64,000 nucleotides of DNA from Mycobacteroides immunogenum (lineage in GTDB: Bacteria > Actinomycetota > Actinomycetes > Mycobacteriales > Mycobacteriaceae): assembly GCF_001605725.1 (NCBI RefSeq), contig NZ_CP011530.1:4526001-4590000 (forward strand), in the 5' to 3' direction. The notes under the pieces were generated by a model that was not told where the DNA came from, made no database searches, and worked only from the letters and a program-made list of their open reading frames with translations. This document shows positions 52,860 to 60,512 of the stretch, piece by piece. Within the stretch, counting starts at the first letter, position 1. Every line of letters begins with the position of its first letter. Made by a program: the position numbers and the translations under genes.

Positions 52860-52878
52860 TTACCCAGGATATCTGTTC

Positions 52879-52890
52879 TAGATCGATCTG
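52879..52890. promoter_or_regulatory. TAGATTGATCTA operator, site 4 (regulator promoter)
   Basis: TAGATCGATCTG, the fully symmetric form with one end mismatch, 20-31 nt upstream of the TetR start at 52859. Suggests autoregulation. Confidence 0.68.
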
Positions 52891-52976
52891 TCCTGGTGAC
52901 CTCGCTCCCAGTCGGCACGCGCGTCCGCATCCCCTTCGCCCGTCGGCAATCGCGAGACACGATAAATGTCTGGTGA

Positions 52977-52988
52977 TAGATTGATCTA
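52977..52988. promoter_or_regulatory. TAGATTGATCTA operator, site 5
   Basis: Exact TAGATTGATCTA whose last base touches the GTG start of the NIPSNAP gene at 52989. If that start is right, the transcript must be leaderless or nearly so. Confidence 0.72.
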
Positions 52989-53324
52989 GTGACTCAGGAC
53001 ACCCGCATCTTCGAACTCCGCACATACGAGGCCGTCCCCGGGAAAATTGACGCGCTCCTCACCCGATTCCGCGATCATGCCGCCGCCCTCTTCGAGAAAC
53101 ACGGAATGACCAACATCGGTTTCTGGGTGGAAAACGACGATGCCGGTAAGCCCACAGAGACCCTGGTCTACCTGGTAGCCCACGCCAGCCGCGAAGCCGC
53201 TCAGAAGTCATGGGAGGCGTTCTGGGCGGATCCGGAGTGGACCGCGGCCAGGGAGGGAGAGCAAGTCACCGCCAGCGCGACGACAAAGTTCCTCAGCCCG
53301 ACAGCGTTCTCCGCCCTGAACTGA
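52989..53324 (+). CDS. NIPSNAP family protein
   Basis: A 111-residue ferredoxin-like-fold protein: FELRTYEAVPGKIDALLTRFRDHAAALFEKHGMTNIGFWVEN followed by LVYLVAHASREAAQKSWEAFWADPEW is the NIPSNAP domain. Function unknown; such proteins appear in degradative clusters beside dehydrogenases. GTG 52989 directly follows the operator and no Shine-Dalgarno is present, so it is probably translated from a leaderless message. The next in-frame start (ATG in KHGMTN) would remove half the domain. It is followed by a hairpin. Confidence 0.85.
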   Translation: MTQDTRIFELRTYEAVPGKIDALLTRFRDHAAALFEKHGMTNIGFWVENDDAGKPTETLVYLVAHASREAAQKSWEAFWADPEWTAAREGEQVTASATTKFLSPTAFSALN

Positions 53325-53352
53325 AGGACACCGGCACGACAGCCAAAACCCG

Positions 53353-53385
53353 AACCCGCCGCGGCCATACAGGCCTCGGCGGGTT
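53353..53385. terminator. Hairpin after the NIPSNAP gene
   Basis: Arms AACCCGCCG (53353-53361) and reverse complement (53377-53385), with inner GGCC/GGCC pairing, followed by a T-rich GTTGTTGG. It lies 29 nt after the stop. Confidence 0.75.
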
Positions 53386-53446
53386 GTTGGCGCGATAGGA
53401 CAACAACACCCCACCCCGGCTCACCGGGACGATTCAGAGGACAACC

Positions 53447-54214
53447 ATGACCTTGCTCTTCGACCTGACCGGACACGTCGCACTGATCACCGGGGGAAAT
53501 TCCGGGATCGGTCTCGGCATGGCGCACGGCCTCGCGCAGAGCGGTGCAGACGTCTGTATCTGGGGTACCAACGCCGAGCGCAATCACGAGGCCGCTCAAC
53601 AGCTTGCACGACACGGAACTCGCGTGCACGCGATCCGCTGCGACGTGGGCGACGAGGACGCCGTGACCGCCAGCTTCACGGAAACACTGGAGCACTTCGG
53701 ACGGGTCGATTCCTGCTTCGCGAACGCGGGTACGCATGCCCCCGAGATCCGTTTCATCGACGCAACTCTCGCGGATTTCCGGGGTGTCACCCGGGTGAAC
53801 CTCGAAGGCGCATTCCTCACCCTGCGCGCCGCCTCCAAGCACATGGTCGAACGCGGCGGCGGGGGTGTACTAGTGGGCACCTCGAGCGTCTCCGCACTGC
53901 ACGGCACTCCCCGCGGCCAGGCATACGCCGCCAGCAAAGCGGGGCTGAATGGAATCATTCGGGGATGCGCCGTGGAACTGGCGCGGTACGGAATCAACGC
54001 ACACTCACTCATCGTCGGCTGGACCGAAACGCCCCTGATATCTCGGGAAATGCAGGACGAAGTCTTCCAACAGAACGTCATGAAGCGGATGCCGCATCGC
54101 CGCTGGGGCAACCCGGATGACTTCGCCCGGATCGCCGTGTACCTGGCCAGTGGCGTCGGCGGTTTTCAGACCGGAGACGAAATCGTGATCGATGGCGGAT
54201 ATACCGTCTTCTGA
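53447..54214 (+). CDS. SDR family oxidoreductase
   Basis: A 255-residue classical SDR: LITGGNSGIGLGMAHGLAQSGADVCIWG, NAGTHAPE, SSVSALHG...YAASKAG and GFQTGDEIVIDGGYTVF. ATG 53447 has AGAGGAC before it. It lies 122 nt after the NIPSNAP gene, with a hairpin between, so it may be expressed by read-through or from its own promoter. Substrate unknown; a secondary alcohol or 3-hydroxyacyl group fits. Confidence 0.9.
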   Translation: MTLLFDLTGHVALITGGNSGIGLGMAHGLAQSGADVCIWGTNAERNHEAAQQLARHGTRVHAIRCDVGDEDAVTASFTETLEHFGRVDSCFANAGTHAPEIRFIDATLADFRGVTRVNLEGAFLTLRAASKHMVERGGGGVLVGTSSVSALHGTPRGQAYAASKAGLNGIIRGCAVELARYGINAHSLIVGWTETPLISREMQDEVFQQNVMKRMPHRRWGNPDDFARIAVYLASGVGGFQTGDEIVIDGGYTVF

Positions 54215-54239
54215 AAACCTCTTGTATACAACGGGTTTT
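54214..54239 (+). terminator. Hairpin with T-rich tail after the SDR gene
   Basis: AAAACC ... GGTTTT enclosing the palindrome TTGTATACAA, then TTTTGTTTG. Unlike the other hairpins in this window, it has a T-tract. Confidence 0.65.
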
Positions 54240-54291
54240 GTTTGAAAACCGAGAATTGGCCGGTATTCGACATCGGGCAATGGCCAAGCCA

Positions 54292-54323
54292 GGCAGGAGC
54301 GCGGCACTCTCCCCGCTCCTGCC
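54292..54323. terminator. Second hairpin between convergent genes
   Basis: Perfect 10-bp arms GGCAGGAGCG (54292-54301) and reverse complement (54314-54323), between the SDR end and the ABM gene end. Confidence 0.7.
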
Positions 54324-54416
54324 ACCCCTCAGTCGCTCGCCACCCCATACTCAAGCAATCCCCAACCCGTAAATCAGGCCCTCCCCCGGATATCCCCTAT
54401 CGCAGAATCGCAAATC

Positions 54417-54749
54417 TCATAGCTGCCCAAGCTTTTCATCGCCGGCCGGGAGTGGTTGCAGCACGGAAACCTCCATGGGTTCAACCAACAGATCAACAAG
54501 GTCTGAGGTGAGCGCGGCGAAAGCCGGCCCGGACGCATGGGCACCCAGTAGCGCCCCGGACGACCATTTCTCGATGACCACAAAACCGGGCTTGCCCTTG
54601 ATGCGACGGTGCGCGGCATACAACTCGCACCCATCATCCTGCGCGTGCGTGGCCTCGACCGCCTTGAGCAGGGCCGATTCGACCCGGTCCTCAGATCCCG
54701 GCCGAGGCAGCAAGATCGCCATGACAATCACAGGGGCAGGCTGGTTCAT
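54417..54749 (-). CDS. ABM-domain (putative quinol monooxygenase) protein
   Basis: A 110-residue YgiN/ABM-type protein: VIVMAILLPRPGSEDRVESALLKAVEATHAQDDGCELYAAHR, then GKPGFVVIEKWSSGALLGAHASGPAFAALTSDLVDLLVEP. It is closer to YgiN-like quinol monooxygenases than the other ABM gene at 21551. Start ATG 54749. Operator site 6 lies 62 nt upstream. Single-gene unit. Confidence 0.87.
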   Translation of the reverse strand: MNQPAPVIVMAILLPRPGSEDRVESALLKAVEATHAQDDGCELYAAHRRIKGKPGFVVIEKWSSGALLGAHASGPAFAALTSDLVDLLVEPMEVSVLQPLPAGDEKLGQL

Positions 54750-54810
54750 TGAGTCTCCTTACGCTGCGGGTATTGAGGCAAAGCGGGGCCGCACCGGGCG
54801 CCGCTATTTA

Positions 54811-54822
54811 TAGATTGATCTA
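54811..54822. promoter_or_regulatory. TAGATTGATCTA operator, site 6
   Basis: Exact TAGATTGATCTA in the ABM promoter region, in a divergent gap of about 390 nt (54750-55141) that has a second site at 54981. Nothing else is evident in the gap. Confidence 0.72.
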
Positions 54823-54980
54823 CACAGATCTAATCGCACGCGATCGAGCGCGTCAACACCCCGAAGACACACCTCCGCCGACAAGCCCATGTACCCCAAT
54901 ATCGCCGGAGCCCCAAAGGAACTGGCGGGATGGACCCGCCACGCCGCGCCACGGCGGCGAGCGAACAAGGGACTTGAAAC

Positions 54981-54992
54981 TAGATCGCTCTA
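54981..54992. promoter_or_regulatory. TAGATTGATCTA operator, site 7
   Basis: TAGATCGCTCTA, one mismatch from the symmetric form, about 150 nt upstream of the acyl-CoA dehydrogenase pair. Confidence 0.6.
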
Positions 54993-55141
54993 TTTATATG
55001 CTCACTTGACGCGGGCTGCCCGGCCGCCGCCGGTGGCCAAGCGATCCATCTTGATGAATCACTCACGGCAGAAATGTATTTCGACGACAAGGAGTCCCAT
55101 GCGATTTCCTCGCACGTGTGCCGCGATCTCTGGAGCCGACA

Positions 55142-56332
55142 GTGAGCACTGAGGTCGAATCCCCCCGTATGACGGATATTGCCCACCGGGTTGTCCAGCG
55201 ACACGACCCCACTTCCGGGACTTTGGTGGAGTTTCTCGGAGCGTGGTTCGACGCCGGCCTGTCCTGGGTGCATTTCCCACCAGGGCTCGGCGGGCAGGGC
55301 ATCTCACGCGGACTACAGGCCACGGCGGATGCGATCCTCGACGAGGCGGGCGCCCCTCAACCACACCTCCTCAATTTCATCGGATACGGCATGGCCGCGC
55401 CGACCATCGTTGAGCACGCCCAGACCGACGAGCTCAAACTTCGGTGGCTGCGCCCGCTTGCGACCGCCGAGGAGATTTGGTGTCAGCTCTTCTCCGAGCC
55501 CGGCGCCGGATCCGATCTGGCCGGGCTGGCCACCATGGCCGTCCTCGACGGTGACGAATGGGTGGTGAACGGACAAAAGGTGTGGACCACCATGGCTCAC
55601 CGTGCCAGCTGGGCGCTGCTACTCGCCCGGACCGATCCGGATGCCCCGAAACACAAGGGCCTCACCTACTTCGCCGTCGATATGCGGGCGCCGGGAGTCG
55701 AGACGCGGCCACTGCGGCAAATGACCGGGCAGGCCGAATTCAACGAGGTCTACCTCAGTGACGTCCGCATTCCTGACGCACACCGGCTCGGCGCGGTCGG
55801 TGCGGGCTGGCAGGTCGCGATGACCACCCTGATGAGTGAACGCAACTCTATCGGAGCCAGTGGTGCCCGGCGTGGCGACGGCACGATCGCGGATGCCGTC
55901 TCACTGTGGGCTCAACGTCCCGACCTTCACACCGCGGTACGGCGCGATCACCTCGCACAACTCTGGCTGCGCTCGGAAGCGCAGCGCCTCACCTCGGAGC
56001 GGTCCCGCGCGACGGCCACCGCCAAGGGGCCCGGCCCAGAGGGGTCGATCAGCAAGCTCGTCGGTGCCGAGCTGAATCAGCGCGTCTACGAGTTCTGCAT
56101 GGATCTGCTCGGACCAGAGGGGGTCCTCTACGGCGACTACACGATGCGCGACGTCGGCCTCGATGACGACCAAGGACCGGTGCAACAGCGCTTCCTGCGC
56201 TCACGCGCCAACACCATCGAAGGCGGCACCTCCGAGGTGCTGCGCAACATCCTCGGCGAACGGATCCTGGGGCTCCCCGGCGACCTGCGCGCCGACTCCG
56301 GACGACCCTGGCGTGAGGTGCCCCGTGGCTGA
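55142..56332 (+). CDS. Acyl-CoA dehydrogenase family protein
   Basis: A 396-residue FAD acyl-CoA dehydrogenase. Seen: FSEPGAGSDLAGLATMAVLDGDEWVVNGQKVWTT (FAD/substrate segment), LRQMTGQAEFNEVYLSDVRIPD, and the C-terminal RANTIEGGTSEVLRNILGERILGLP. GTG 55142 has GGAG 6 nt upstream; a GTG at 55118 would add eight residues. It overlaps the next ACAD gene, so the two probably form a heteromeric alpha2beta2 enzyme of the kind known for steroid ring and side-chain CoA esters in mycobacteria (FadE pairs). The paired form is inference. Confidence 0.92.
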   Translation: MSTEVESPRMTDIAHRVVQRHDPTSGTLVEFLGAWFDAGLSWVHFPPGLGGQGISRGLQATADAILDEAGAPQPHLLNFIGYGMAAPTIVEHAQTDELKLRWLRPLATAEEIWCQLFSEPGAGSDLAGLATMAVLDGDEWVVNGQKVWTTMAHRASWALLLARTDPDAPKHKGLTYFAVDMRAPGVETRPLRQMTGQAEFNEVYLSDVRIPDAHRLGAVGAGWQVAMTTLMSERNSIGASGARRGDGTIADAVSLWAQRPDLHTAVRRDHLAQLWLRSEAQRLTSERSRATATAKGPGPEGSISKLVGAELNQRVYEFCMDLLGPEGVLYGDYTMRDVGLDDDQGPVQQRFLRSRANTIEGGTSEVLRNILGERILGLPGDLRADSGRPWREVPRG

Positions 56333-57506
56333 ACAGAATTCGACTCCAAATGACCAATTCTCCTTCACCCCAGAGCAGGTCGCGCTACGCGCGGCGGTGC
56401 GCGGATTCAGCTCCGAGCACTCCGACGAGCTAGCCGTCCGGCAACTGATGGAGGCAACGCCGCCCTTCGATCAAAAGGCCTGGGGCCGACTCGGTTCCGA
56501 ACTGGGCGTGCTTGGACTCGGCGTCCCGGAGGACCTGGGTGGCTCGGGCGGAGGCATTGTCGATGCCGCGATCGCGATAGAAGAACTGGGCGCCGCACTG
56601 TTCTGTGGGCCCATCCTCGGCACCCTCGCGTTGTCAATCCCCGCGCTGGTCGCGGCTCCCGATTCACCGGTGCGCAACGAGACCCTGGCGCCGCTGGTGG
56701 AGGGTACGCGGACCGCGGCCTTCGCCGTGCCGCATCAGTCCGGAGAGTTTTCCGGTGCGAACGTCACGGTGCAGGCCACCGGTACAAGCGATACCTGGTT
56801 CGTCTCCGGGACAGTGGACCGGGTCCCGGACTCCGGAGCGGCCGACGACCTGATCGTCGCCGCGACAGTGGGAAATCAACGGGCACTGTTTGTAGTCGAT
56901 GCCACCGGAGCGGGGGTGGAACGCACGCCGCTATCGACGCTGGATCTCACCCGGCCGCAGGCGACGGTCCGGTTCGCCTACGCCAAGGCACGGCTGCTCG
57001 CTGATTCAGACAAGGCAGTCCAGATCTGTCAGCGTGCGCTGCACGTTGCCGCCGTACTGTTGGCCGCCGAGCAGGTCGGCGGTGCCCAACATCTGCTCGA
57101 CCTGAGCGTCGCGTACGCCAAGGAGCGCAGACAGTTTGGCCGACCGATCGGATCATTCCAGGCCGTCAAACACCGACTCGCGGACATGCTCGTCGAACAG
57201 GAACACGCCCGTTCCGCGGCGTACTACGGCGCGTGGGCCTTGCAGGACAACACCGACGATCCGGCACTCGCCGCATCGATCGCACAGGCAACCTGCTCGG
57301 CGGCCTTCACACGCATCGCGGCAGACAGCGTGCAGGTGCACGGTGGCATCGGCTTCACCTGGGAGCACCAGATACATCTCTACTTCAAGCGCGCCTTCAC
57401 CGACGCGGCCCTGCTGGGCAGTGCGGAGGAACACCGAAACCGAATCGCCGAGCTTGTACTCGACACCGCCACACCGGCACAGCCGATCACCGCGGCGACC
57501 GGCTGA
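56325..57506 (+). CDS. Acyl-CoA dehydrogenase family protein, partner of the upstream gene
   Basis: A 393-residue ACAD-fold protein. GTG 56325 overlaps the upstream stop by 8 nt, so translation is coupled. Typical parts: LGLGVPEDLGGSGGGIVDAAIAIEELG, YAKERRQFGRPIGSFQAVKHRLADM and VQVHGGIGFTWEHQIHLYFKRAF. It lacks some FAD-contact segments of the middle domain, as seen in the non-identical subunit of FadE heterocomplexes. The pair would introduce a double bond in a bulky acyl-CoA. Confidence 0.92.
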   Translation: MAEQNSTPNDQFSFTPEQVALRAAVRGFSSEHSDELAVRQLMEATPPFDQKAWGRLGSELGVLGLGVPEDLGGSGGGIVDAAIAIEELGAALFCGPILGTLALSIPALVAAPDSPVRNETLAPLVEGTRTAAFAVPHQSGEFSGANVTVQATGTSDTWFVSGTVDRVPDSGAADDLIVAATVGNQRALFVVDATGAGVERTPLSTLDLTRPQATVRFAYAKARLLADSDKAVQICQRALHVAAVLLAAEQVGGAQHLLDLSVAYAKERRQFGRPIGSFQAVKHRLADMLVEQEHARSAAYYGAWALQDNTDDPALAASIAQATCSAAFTRIAADSVQVHGGIGFTWEHQIHLYFKRAFTDAALLGSAEEHRNRIAELVLDTATPAQPITAATG

Positions 57507-57518
57507 CACGCACACCTC

Positions 57519-57575
57519 GATACGCCGTCTGGTGACGACTGCACGCAGCACAAATCCGCCACGACACGGCGTCTC
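57519..57575. terminator. Imperfect long hairpin between convergent genes
   Basis: Arms GATACGCCGTCTGGTG (57519-57534) and CACGACACGGCGTCTC (57560-57575) pair at 13 of 16 positions. It is similar in sequence to the hairpin at 2504-2558. It marks the right border of the accessory island. Confidence 0.6.
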
Positions 57576-57589
57576 GGCCCGAGTGAGGC

Positions 57590-58663
57590 TCAGCCGAAGA
57601 ACATGTTGCGCCGGCCCGCGAGCAGGCGGTACAGCGTCTGCTGAATGGTCTCGCGGACCTGATCGGTGACCTCGAAGGTCACCATCGGGTCGTCGGCGGC
57701 GGCTTCGTCGTACCCGTCCGTCGGGATCGGGGTGCCGAACTCGATATGCCACTTGGACGGCAACGGGACCAGACCGAGCGGACCGGCGGCCGGGAACAGC
57801 GGCGTCACCGGGAAGTACGGCAGCCCGAATAGGCGGGCGATCACCTTCAAGTCGGCGATCATCGGGTAGATCTCCTCGGATCCGACGATCGAGCACGGAA
57901 TGATCGGCGCCCCGGTGCGGATAGCCGCGGCCACGAATCCACCCCGGCCGAATCGCTGCAGCTTGTAACGGTCCTTGAACGGCTTACCCAGTCCCTTGTA
58001 GCCCTCGGGGAACACGGCGGTCAGCTCGCCGGCAGACAGTAGCCGGTGTGCGTCGGCGGTGCAGGCCAGCGTATGACCGGCTTTTCGCGCCAACTGCCCC
58101 AGGAACGGTGCGTCGAACACCATATCGGCGGCCAGGTTGCGCAGTGTCCGGTTGCCGGGGCACCGGTCGTGCACGGCCACCGAGAGCATCAGCCCATCAA
58201 GCGGCAGCACACCTGCATGGTTAGCCACGACCAGGGCTCCGCCGCTCGCCGGAATGTTCTCCACCCCGGTCACGTCCACTCTGAACCATCGGTTGAACAA
58301 TGGCCTCAGCAAAGGAAGTAACAGCGATTCGTTGAGATGTTCATCGAACCCGAAATCATCGACGCTGTAGTCGCCACCGACGCGGCGGCGAATGAACTCA
58401 GCGACGGCGGCGATGTTGGCCGCGAGCGCCGTCAGCGACTCCTCGTCGCCCACGTGCGCGTTGCCCTGCGCCGCGCGAATCTCGTTGAGGTCATGGATCA
58501 CCGCGGCGGTCTCCGCGGAATCATGGGCCGGCGCATCGCTGGTCAACGATGACGGGTGCCGCCTTCCGGCGTCAGCACGCGCCTCGGCGCGGCGAGCGCG
58601 TGCAGCATGGCGTTCCGAATTAGCCTGTAATTGAATAACTTTCGCCTTGGTTTCACCAGCCAT
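57590..58663 (-). CDS. PlsC-type 1-acylglycerol-3-phosphate acyltransferase (Rv0502-like)
   Basis: A 357-residue acyltransferase. After a basic N-terminal region of about 90 residues comes the PlsC domain: VVANHAGVLPLDGL (a variant of NHxxxxD with N-H-A-G-V-L-P-L-D), FPEGYKGLGKPF and the later GAPIIPCSIVGSEEIYP. It transfers an acyl chain to a lysophospholipid or similar acceptor. ATG 58663 has GGTGGAGGTG 6 nt upstream. It is 22 nt after the GalE2-like gene on the same strand, the same pair as Rv0501-Rv0502. Confidence 0.92.
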   Translation of the reverse strand: MAGETKAKVIQLQANSERHAARARRAEARADAGRRHPSSLTSDAPAHDSAETAAVIHDLNEIRAAQGNAHVGDEESLTALAANIAAVAEFIRRRVGGDYSVDDFGFDEHLNESLLLPLLRPLFNRWFRVDVTGVENIPASGGALVVANHAGVLPLDGLMLSVAVHDRCPGNRTLRNLAADMVFDAPFLGQLARKAGHTLACTADAHRLLSAGELTAVFPEGYKGLGKPFKDRYKLQRFGRGGFVAAAIRTGAPIIPCSIVGSEEIYPMIADLKVIARLFGLPYFPVTPLFPAAGPLGLVPLPSKWHIEFGTPIPTDGYDEAAADDPMVTFEVTDQVRETIQQTLYRLLAGRRNMFFG

Positions 58664-58685
58664 GCTTTTCACCTCCACCCTGTTT

Positions 58686-59750
58686 TCACGAACTGATCTG
58701 CTGCGCGAAGGCCACCGCGCGATCTCCCAATGAGCGTACCCACTCCGGCTCGATAACTGGAGTGATCCCGCGACCCCTTACGTAATCCCCGAACGCCCCG
58801 ATCGTCGTCCACTTGGGCTGGTATCCCAGCTCGGTCTTCATCCGGGTGATGTCCATGGCACGCCCATATGCCAGCCAATCGCGCTGCTCGGAACTCAGCT
58901 CGGTGTACCGGGTGCCCTTGGTGAAGGAGGCGATCGCCGCAACCGCAAACGATGGGACGGGGATGCCGAGTTGCCCGGAGCGGCGCACCGCCTGCGACAT
59001 CATCATCATGCCGTCGGCCGCGATGTTGAAGGTGCCGGCCTTACCGGCCATGGTGGCGCGTTCGAGCGCGCCCAGCGCATCCTGCTCGTGCAGTAACTGC
59101 AGGCGGGCATCGCGTCCGAGCATGGTGGGGACGACCGGGCCCGCCAAGTATCGGGCCAGCGCGGTATCCATACCGGGGCCGATCAGGTTGGCCAATCGCA
59201 GGATCGTCACCGCGACATCGGGACGCCGCCGACCCAAGCCACGTGCATAGCTCTCGATGTCGATGCTGTCCCGGGCGAACCCGTCAGCCGGTGGGCGGCG
59301 TGCGCTCATCTCTTCGGTGAACATCACCGGGTCGCGAGCGCTGGCCCCGTACACCTGTGCCGTGGACTTGACGACAACGCGTTGCACGGTGGGCGCCTTC
59401 TGGCAGGCCGCGAACAGCTGCATTGCGCCCATCACGTTCAGTTCCTTGAGCGCAGCGCGCCCGCCGGAACGCGGCGAGTACGACGCCGAGGCGGTGTGCA
59501 CCACCGTGTCGACCTCGCCGTTGCGAATCACCTTCGCGATGAACGGATTGCGGATGTCGGCCCGAACAAACTCCGCCCGGCCCATGCGACGCAGCAGATC
59601 CTTGCTAGGAGCTACTGCGTCGACCGCGATCACACGATTGATCATCGGATTCTGGACCAGGCGTGTAGCCAGGTAACCCCCGAGGAATCTGCTGGCCCCG
59701 GTGACCAGCACGACCCTCGGATAATGCAGATTGGTCTCGCCGGCACTCAC
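58686..59750 (-). CDS. NAD-dependent epimerase/dehydratase (GalE2/Rv0501-like)
   Basis: A 354-residue extended SDR: VVLVTGASRFLGGYLATRLV, an active-site region where the usual YxxxK appears as VKSTAQVYGASARDP, and a C-terminal substrate domain. M. tuberculosis Rv0501 is annotated galE2, but a UDP-sugar substrate has not been shown in what I can see here. It lies between the bS22 gene (minus, 63-nt gap with hairpin) and the PlsC gene. Confidence 0.88.
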   Translation of the reverse strand: MSAGETNLHYPRVVLVTGASRFLGGYLATRLVQNPMINRVIAVDAVAPSKDLLRRMGRAEFVRADIRNPFIAKVIRNGEVDTVVHTASASYSPRSGGRAALKELNVMGAMQLFAACQKAPTVQRVVVKSTAQVYGASARDPVMFTEEMSARRPPADGFARDSIDIESYARGLGRRRPDVAVTILRLANLIGPGMDTALARYLAGPVVPTMLGRDARLQLLHEQDALGALERATMAGKAGTFNIAADGMMMMSQAVRRSGQLGIPVPSFAVAAIASFTKGTRYTELSSEQRDWLAYGRAMDITRMKTELGYQPKWTTIGAFGDYVRGRGITPVIEPEWVRSLGDRAVAFAQQISS

Positions 59751-59780
59751 GGACGCAGTTTATCCATCAGGGCAGCAGTA

Positions 59781-59799
59781 GGCATCCGGAGCGGATGCC
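59781..59799 (-). terminator. Hairpin after the bS22 gene
   Basis: Perfect 8-bp arms GGCATCCG and CGGATGCC with a 3-nt loop, 15 nt beyond the bS22 stop and 31 nt before the epimerase start. Confidence 0.65.
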
Positions 59800-59813
59800 C
59801 ACTAACACAAGGT

Positions 59814-59915
59814 TTACTTGCCGAGTTTTCTGCGCTGGACGCGAGTGCGACGAAGCAGCTTGCGGTGCTTCTTCTTGGACATACGCTTACGCCGCTTCTT
59901 GATGACTGAACCCAT
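59814..59915 (-). CDS. Ribosomal protein bS22 (AURKAIP1/COX24 domain, Rv0500B-like)
   Basis: A 33-residue, extremely basic peptide: it starts [16 protein letters not shown], and about 60% of residues are Lys or Arg. It is the small actinobacterial protein seen in mycobacterial 30S subunits and named bS22; the family is related to mitochondrial AURKAIP1. The frame has one ATG, at 59915, and a TAA stop. It lies in the conserved order galE2-bS22-excisionase-proC known from Rv0501-Rv0500. Easy to miss because of its size. Confidence 0.92.
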
Positions 59916-60110
59916 GAACTCCTGCTAACTACTGTGAAATCGTCTTTACCGTGGGCGGTGCACAGCGGCTGACGCCAGCCGTACACGAGCGCCCTAACCC
60001 CTCAAGGCTTGAAACCAGGGTGCCGCACGACTCTACCCGTTACGGCCCCTCGTCAGGAAACCGGCCAAATCTCGAAGGGCGTTACTGCCAGTTCCTACTC
60101 GCCGTTCGGA

Positions 60111-60371
60111 TTAACCGGCGTCGAAGTAGGAGGCCTGCAGCAGATCGTTTACCGCCTTGGCGTGCACACGGAACGACCGGCCGACCCGCACCGCGGGCAG
60201 CTCTCCGTTGTGCACCAGCCGGTAGACAGTCATCTTGCTGACGCGCATCAGCGCGGCGACCTCGGCGACTGTAAGGAACTGAGCCTTCCCGGATTGGCCA
60301 GTAGCCGACGCTTCCCGGCCCGGCTTGGCGCCGGCCCCGTCGCGTGCGGATGGCCCGTTCATTGACGTCAT
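60111..60371 (-). CDS. Excisionase/MerR-type HTH DNA-binding protein (Rv0500A-like)
   Basis: An 86-residue protein with a disordered N-terminal third and an excisionase-type winged HTH (FLTVAEVAALMRVSKMTVYRLVHNGELPAVRVGRSFRVHAKAVNDLL). Such domains bind DNA; despite the name, this is a conserved chromosomal gene, not part of a prophage. ATG 60371 is favoured; 60362 is possible. The 195 nt between it and bS22 (59916-60110) show nothing else. Target genes unknown. Confidence 0.88.
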   Translation of the reverse strand: MTSMNGPSARDGAGAKPGREASATGQSGKAQFLTVAEVAALMRVSKMTVYRLVHNGELPAVRVGRSFRVHAKAVNDLLQASYFDAG

Positions 60372-60512
60372 CGCATACCCATTCCCTCGGCACATGTCGT
60401 GCCGCCGATCTTCCCCATCGGCGGTACGGACACGCACGTGCTAGAAGGAGAATAGCGGGACCAGTGGGGTTACTGATACCCGTGTGGGCTAATTGATCAA
60501 GATTTGGTTAAA

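Noticed and set aside
60111..60371. Excisionase-type HTH gene as a sign of a prophage or integrative element
   Set aside because: It is the conserved chromosomal Rv0500A-type gene beside proC and bS22; no integrase, att repeats or phage genes are nearby.
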